Shown here one piece after another: positions 60,528-64,000 of a stretch of DNA of 64,000 bases. The translations under genes were made by a program, and so were the position numbers. The notes beneath the pieces are model-generated. The model ran no database searches. It worked only from the letters and a program-made list of their open reading frames with translations, and was not told the DNA's origin. Every line of letters starts with the position of its first letter. The first letter of the stretch is position 1. The stretch lies in assembly GCF_024741815.1 (NCBI RefSeq), contig NZ_CP102951.1, positions 5,625,346 to 5,689,345 on the forward strand, written 5' to 3'. The DNA comes from Pseudomonas sp. LS1212. Its GTDB lineage: Bacteria > Pseudomonadota > Gammaproteobacteria > Pseudomonadales > Pseudomonadaceae.

Positions 60528-62210
60528 TCAGGCGGCAGCTTTCTTGCTGGCCGCTTCAATGTTGCGAGTGATGTACCACTGCTGTGCGATCGACAAGCAG
60601 TTGTTCACAACCCAGTACAGCACCAGACCAGCCGGGAACCACAGGAAGAAGAAGGTGAAGATGATCGGCATCAGCTTCATCACCTTGGCCTGCATCGGAT
60701 CCGGTGGAGTCGGGTTCAGCTGCTGCTGAATGAACATGGTCGCGCCCATGATGATCGGCAGGATGAAGAATGGATCCTTGATCGACAGGTCAGTGATCCA
60801 GAACATCCATGGGGCCTGGCGCATTTCCACGCTTTCCAGCAACACCCAGTACAGAGACAGGAAAACCGGCATCTGCACGAGGATTGGCAAGCAACCACCC
60901 AGCGGATTGATCTTCTCTTTCTTGTACAGCTCCATCATGGCCTGCGACATTTTCTGCCGGTCATCGCCATGCTGCTCTTTGAGCGCAGCCAGTTTCGGTG
61001 CAACGGCACGCATGCGCGCCATGGACTTGTAGCTGGCAGCAGACAATGGGAAGAACAGCAGCTTGATCAGCATCGTCAGGACGATAATCGACCAGCCCCA
61101 GTTACCCAGCAGGCTGTGGATATGTTCCAGCAGCCAGAAAATCGGCTGGGCAAGGAACCAGAGAATGCCGTAGTCGACGGTCAGTTCCAGACCAGGGGAC
61201 AACTCTTTGAGTTTTTCCTGGATCTTGGGACCTGCATAGAGCTTGGCGCTTGTTTCAGCCTTGGCACCCGGTGCGACATTCAATGCAGGGCCGGTGAAAC
61301 CGACTATGTAATTACCTTGGCTGTCCTTGCGCGTCTGGACGACGTTGGTATCTGTCTTGGTTGGAATCCACGCGGTTACAAAATAGTGCTGCAACCAGGC
61401 TACCCAACCGCCGTCGACATTTTCCTTCACCGCCCCCTTGTCCATGTCGCTCATCGACACTTTCTTGTAGGGCTCGGAAGCTGTCCACAGGGCGGCACCC
61501 AGATAGGTCGCCGTGCCAGTCGCTGTGCTCGAGGATGGATCGGAACTGGCGTCACGCTTCAATTGCGCGAACAGGTTGCCGGTCCAGGCCTGAGGGCTCT
61601 GGTTATCGATCAGATAGGTGACAACCAGGTCGTATTCACCCCGTTTGAAGGTGAAACGCTTGATGTAGTTGACGCCGGCGTCGGTGAATTTGAGATCAAC
61701 GACCAGCTGATTCTGGCCATCGGCCAGTTGATAACTCTTTTGCTCGGTGGAATACAGCGGACGACCCGACGGACGGGCATCGGGGCCGTTCACCCCGGTC
61801 AGGCCACTTTGCGCCAGATAGGTTCGCTCGCTACCGTTATCGAACAGTTGGAACGGGATATCCGGATGGTCCTGGCGACGCGGGTACTTCGGCAGCATCA
61901 GCTGCGCGATATCGCCACCGTTAGGATCGATAGCCAGATCGAGTACGTCGGTTTTTACCCGAATCAGATCCTTGCTGACAGGTGCCGGGGCCAATGCAGG
62001 TGTACTGGAATCTGCGTTGGGGCTTGGCACATCGGCACTCGCGGATGCGTTGTTACCAAGTGCGGTATCCGGCAGGGCCGGTGCGGTGCTGTTGGTAGCA
62101 ACATTCTGAGTCGGCAAGGCTGCTTGGCCGTAGTCTTGGTTCCATTTCAGGACCATGACGTAGGACACGATTGCCAGGGCTACGATCAGGATCGTGCGTT
62201 TAATATCCAT
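60528..62210 (-). CDS. yidC: membrane protein insertase YidC
   Basis: A 560-residue protein: N-terminal membrane helix (RTILIVALAIVSYVMVLKWNQDYGQ), a large periplasmic beta domain, then the conserved five-helix core (WGWSIIVLTMLIKLLFFPLSAASYKSMARMRAVAPKL; GGCLPILVQMPVFLSLYWVLLESVEMRQAPWMFWITDLS). It inserts membrane proteins with or without SecYEG. It follows yidD by 2 bp. Confidence 0.97.
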   Translation of the reverse strand: MDIKRTILIVALAIVSYVMVLKWNQDYGQAALPTQNVATNSTAPALPDTALGNNASASADVPSPNADSSTPALAPAPVSKDLIRVKTDVLDLAIDPNGGDIAQLMLPKYPRRQDHPDIPFQLFDNGSERTYLAQSGLTGVNGPDARPSGRPLYSTEQKSYQLADGQNQLVVDLKFTDAGVNYIKRFTFKRGEYDLVVTYLIDNQSPQAWTGNLFAQLKRDASSDPSSSTATGTATYLGAALWTASEPYKKVSMSDMDKGAVKENVDGGWVAWLQHYFVTAWIPTKTDTNVVQTRKDSQGNYIVGFTGPALNVAPGAKAETSAKLYAGPKIQEKLKELSPGLELTVDYGILWFLAQPIFWLLEHIHSLLGNWGWSIIVLTMLIKLLFFPLSAASYKSMARMRAVAPKLAALKEQHGDDRQKMSQAMMELYKKEKINPLGGCLPILVQMPVFLSLYWVLLESVEMRQAPWMFWITDLSIKDPFFILPIIMGATMFIQQQLNPTPPDPMQAKVMKLMPIIFTFFFLWFPAGLVLYWVVNNCLSIAQQWYITRNIEAASKKAAA

Positions 62211-62212
62211 GA

Positions 62213-62458
62213 TTACTCGGCTATCGAAGAAGTACGGGGAGATGGGGCAGGCGGAACCGGGTCAAAGCCACCAGCATTCCACGGGTGACAGCGACCCAAA
62301 CGACGGATGGTCAGCCAGCCACCGCGCAGAAGGCCATGATTTTCAATGGCTTCATACGCGTAGCAGGAGCAACTGGGATAGAAACGACAGTGACTGGCCA
62401 TCAGTGGACTGATGGCGTAACGGTAAAACTGGATTGGAACGAGTGCCAGTTTACGCAT
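62213..62458 (-). CDS. yidD: membrane protein insertion efficiency factor YidD
   Basis: An 81-residue protein: LALVPIQFYRYAISPLMASHCRFYPSCSCYAYEAIENHGLLRGGWLTIRRLGRCHPWNAGGFDPVP carries all the conserved Cys and the RC-HP motif. It aids insertion by YidC. The start overlaps the rnpA stop by 8 bp. Confidence 0.97.
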   Translation of the reverse strand: MRKLALVPIQFYRYAISPLMASHCRFYPSCSCYAYEAIENHGLLRGGWLTIRRLGRCHPWNAGGFDPVPPAPSPRTSSIAE

Positions 62459-62855
62459 TTTGAATGTCTACCCCTACAGATTCGGCGTTAACCACTGGAG
62501 CAGGCCGACTACGTGCAAGGCGCTTCCAGAGTTTGCCAAAGTGCTGATGCAATTCTGGGTTTTCTACGTCGCCCAAACCTTTGCGCGCGACGATCACGAT
62601 ATCCCACCCGACCAGCAGATCCTGGTGCAGGCGAAAGGAATCGCGCATCAAGCGTTTGAGGCGATTGCGCTGAACGGAGAGCTTGACGCTCTTTTTCCCG
62701 ATCACAAGCCCCAAGCGGGGATGATCGAGACCGTTTTCGCGAGCAAGGAGCAGGAGGTTTTTCCCTGGAACCTTGCCGGTTGGGGAGTCAAAGACCGCTT
62801 TGAAGTGTCGGGGGGTGAGAAGACGCTTTTCCCGACTGAAGTCCTGACTCACCAC
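62451..62855 (-). CDS. rnpA: ribonuclease P protein component
   Basis: 134 residues from GTG 62855 (VSQDFSREKRLLTPRHFKAVFDSP after the start Met). The RNR signature is VQRNRLKRLMRDSFRLHQ. It binds RNase P RNA for tRNA 5' maturation. It lies 13 bp after rpmH and overlaps yidD, the classic order. A longer frame to 62948 runs into rpmH and is not used. Confidence 0.96.
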   Translation of the reverse strand: MVSQDFSREKRLLTPRHFKAVFDSPTGKVPGKNLLLLARENGLDHPRLGLVIGKKSVKLSVQRNRLKRLMRDSFRLHQDLLVGWDIVIVARKGLGDVENPELHQHFGKLWKRLARSRPAPVVNAESVGVDIQNA

Positions 62856-62868
62856 CAGTGCCGGATTA

Positions 62869-63003
62869 TCAAACTGCCAGACGTGCACGACCTTTGGCGC
62901 GACGACGCGACAGGACGGCACGACCGTTTTTGGTAGCCATGCGAGCACGGAAACCGTGAGTACGGGCGCGTTTGATAGTGCTTGGTTGGAAAGTACGTTT
63001 CAT
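62869..63003 (-). CDS. rpmH: 50S ribosomal protein L34
   Basis: A 44-residue protein too short for simple ORF screens: MKRTFQPSTIKRARTHGFRA, then RMATKNGRAVLSRRRAKGRARLAV and TGA at 62869-62871. It matches L34 along its whole length. It heads the rpmH-rnpA-yidD-yidC operon and is divergent from dnaA across oriC. Confidence 0.98.
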   Translation of the reverse strand: MKRTFQPSTIKRARTHGFRARMATKNGRAVLSRRRAKGRARLAV

Positions 63004-63586
63004 GGCGTGTTACCTGGTTCGTCGACAACGGGCCGGAATGGCCCCCGTTTTAAGAGACCGGCGATTCTAGAGAAAGCAAGGCCGCAGGTCAATTTCCAAC
63101 CAGCTTTTCCTTCAAGAAGAGATAAGCGGTGGTTCGCCGGGTTTTTTCAGGAGAGCGTTGAGCAACGGATCACTTAGATATAAAAATAGAGAAGGGAATT
63201 ATTTAAAGCTTTTCTGTAGAACTTATAGATCTTAGCAGGGGTATCCTCTGTGGATAAGTGCCTCAAGGCCTTATTTTACGTACTGTACAGAGAATAATAA
63301 CCTTGTCTAGAAGCGGTGCTCTCCCTGTGCCGCGCCCTCGGAAAAGCTGTGTATGAAATTGCCAGTTATCCACAGCAGAGTTATCCACTGACCTCAACCC
63401 CCACTTGTGCATAGATCTTAACCACGGTTATCCACAGAGCTTATTCACAAGCCTAAAAGGTCATTTCGGTCATTAACCTGCTGATTTATCACCATCTCTA
63501 GCGCATCGGCATGTGGATAAGTGCGCGGCCGGCCGGTACAATGGGCTCTGTTTTTGCCTCACCGGCTTTCAACTCAGGGGATATCC
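63004..63586. other. oriC: chromosomal replication origin oriC (rpmH-dnaA gap)
   Basis: 583 bp without a gene. It contains exact DnaA boxes at 63249, 63366, 63428 and 63512, plus TTATTCACA (63441) and TTATCCACT (63381). An AT-rich stretch (about 63178-63235, including TTATTTAAAGCTTTTC) could be the unwinding element. Location between rpmH and dnaA is the known oriC position in pseudomonads. It also holds the divergent rpmH and dnaA promoters. Confidence 0.95.
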
Positions 63587-64000
63587 GTGTCAGTGGAACT
63601 TTGGCAGCAGTGCGTGGAGCTTCTGCGCGATGAACTGCCTGCCCAGCAATTCAACACCTGGATCCGTCCGCTACAGGTCGAAGCCGAAGGCGACGAGTTG
63701 CGTGTGTATGCACCCAACCGCTTTGTTCTCGATTGGGTCAATGAGAAATACCTGGGCCGCTTGCTCGAACTGTTGGGCGAGCACGGCAACGGCATCGCGC
63801 CTGCGCTTTCCTTATTAATAGGCAGCCGACGCAGCTCTGCGCCCCGTGCAGCGCCCAATGCCCCGCTGGCCGCAGCAGCTGCGGCCTCGCAGGCGCAAGC
63901 CGCGCCACCGGCTCCTGTGCAGGCTCCAGTGGCGATGGCCCCAGCGGCTGCAGCCGTAACCGAGCATAGCGAGGAACCCTCGCGTGACAGTTTCGATTCG
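63587..64000 (+). CDS. dnaA: chromosomal replication initiator DnaA, N-terminal part (3' end outside window)
   Basis: 138 codons are visible from GTG 63587, preceded by GGGGA. SVELWQQCVELLRDELPAQQFNTWIRPLQVEAEGDELRVYAPNRFVLDWVNEKYLGRLLELL is domain I, which binds DnaB and itself. An Ala/Pro-rich linker (domain II, from about residue 85) follows. The ATPase and DNA-binding domains lie beyond the right edge. Confidence 0.97.
   Translation, partial: MSVELWQQCVELLRDELPAQQFNTWIRPLQVEAEGDELRVYAPNRFVLDWVNEKYLGRLLELLGEHGNGIAPALSLLIGSRRSSAPRAAPNAPLAAAAAASQAQAAPPAPVQAPVAMAPAAAAVTEHSEEPSRDSFDS

Noticed and set aside
1..64000. CRISPR arrays, rRNA or tRNA genes, prophage blocks
   Set aside because: No regularly spaced repeats of CRISPR type, no tRNA cloverleaf or rRNA segment and no phage structural genes were seen in either strand; a covariance-model search would be the decisive test for RNAs.

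Overview
The window is a GC-rich Pseudomonas-type chromosome segment, most like the fluorescens/putida group, that runs into the replication origin. This rests on gene content and order: rpmH-rnpA-yidD-yidC-mnmE-mnmG-rsmG-parA-parB-atpIBEFHAGDC-glmU-glmR-glmS beside dnaA, plus the pycAB/LysR, RpiR/zwf, uvrD and zinc blocks known from this genus. The species cannot be fixed from sequence reading alone.

Region 1 (1-8.4 kb): the tail of a chemotaxis receptor, an asparaginase, an AraC regulator, a polyamine pair (acetylpolyamine deacetylase and periplasmic binding protein), a REP pair, and a MocR regulator divergent from a PaiB-GNAT-GNAT operon. Region 2 (8.4-13.1 kb) is accessory: an orphan hcp, a probable type VI secretion effector gene split by a complete IS3-family element, a small AT-rich membrane protein that is probably its immunity factor, and an SPFH/band-7 protein. 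Region 3 (13.1-31.5 kb) is core metabolism and signalling: two-subunit pyruvate carboxylase with its LysR regulator, an RpiR regulator divergent from a glucose-6-phosphate dehydrogenase, a membrane GGDEF-EAL protein, uvrD, transporters, a thioesterase and pdxY.

Region 4 (31.5-42.7 kb) holds two COG0523 GTPases and folE2 around a palindromic Zur-type box, cardiolipin and cyclopropane-lipid enzymes, a bufferin (BufA2/MNIO/BufC) metallopeptide cluster, an Lrp/LysE pair and a PepSY/cytochrome b561 pair. Region 5 (42.7-64 kb) is the origin-proximal core: glmS-glmR-glmU, the complete F1Fo ATP synthase operon, parBA, rsmG, mnmG, mnmE, yidC, yidD, rnpA, rpmH, oriC and the first 138 codons of dnaA.

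Besides genes, the window is strikingly rich in the 9-mer TTATCCACA (DnaA box). I count at least 31 exact copies on both strands, where about 0.5 would be expected by chance. They cluster in the two origin-like intergenic regions (58.6-59.1 and 63.2-63.5 kb, which share several sequence blocks in the same orientation), in the glmR-glmU gap, inside one COG0523 gene, and in the mocR gene. In mocR a 12-bp tandem repeat carries box-like cores and encodes the protein linker. A near-perfect parS site lies inside folE2. The IS-split effector cassette, the 12-bp repeat and the duplicated origin-like module are the most notable observations.
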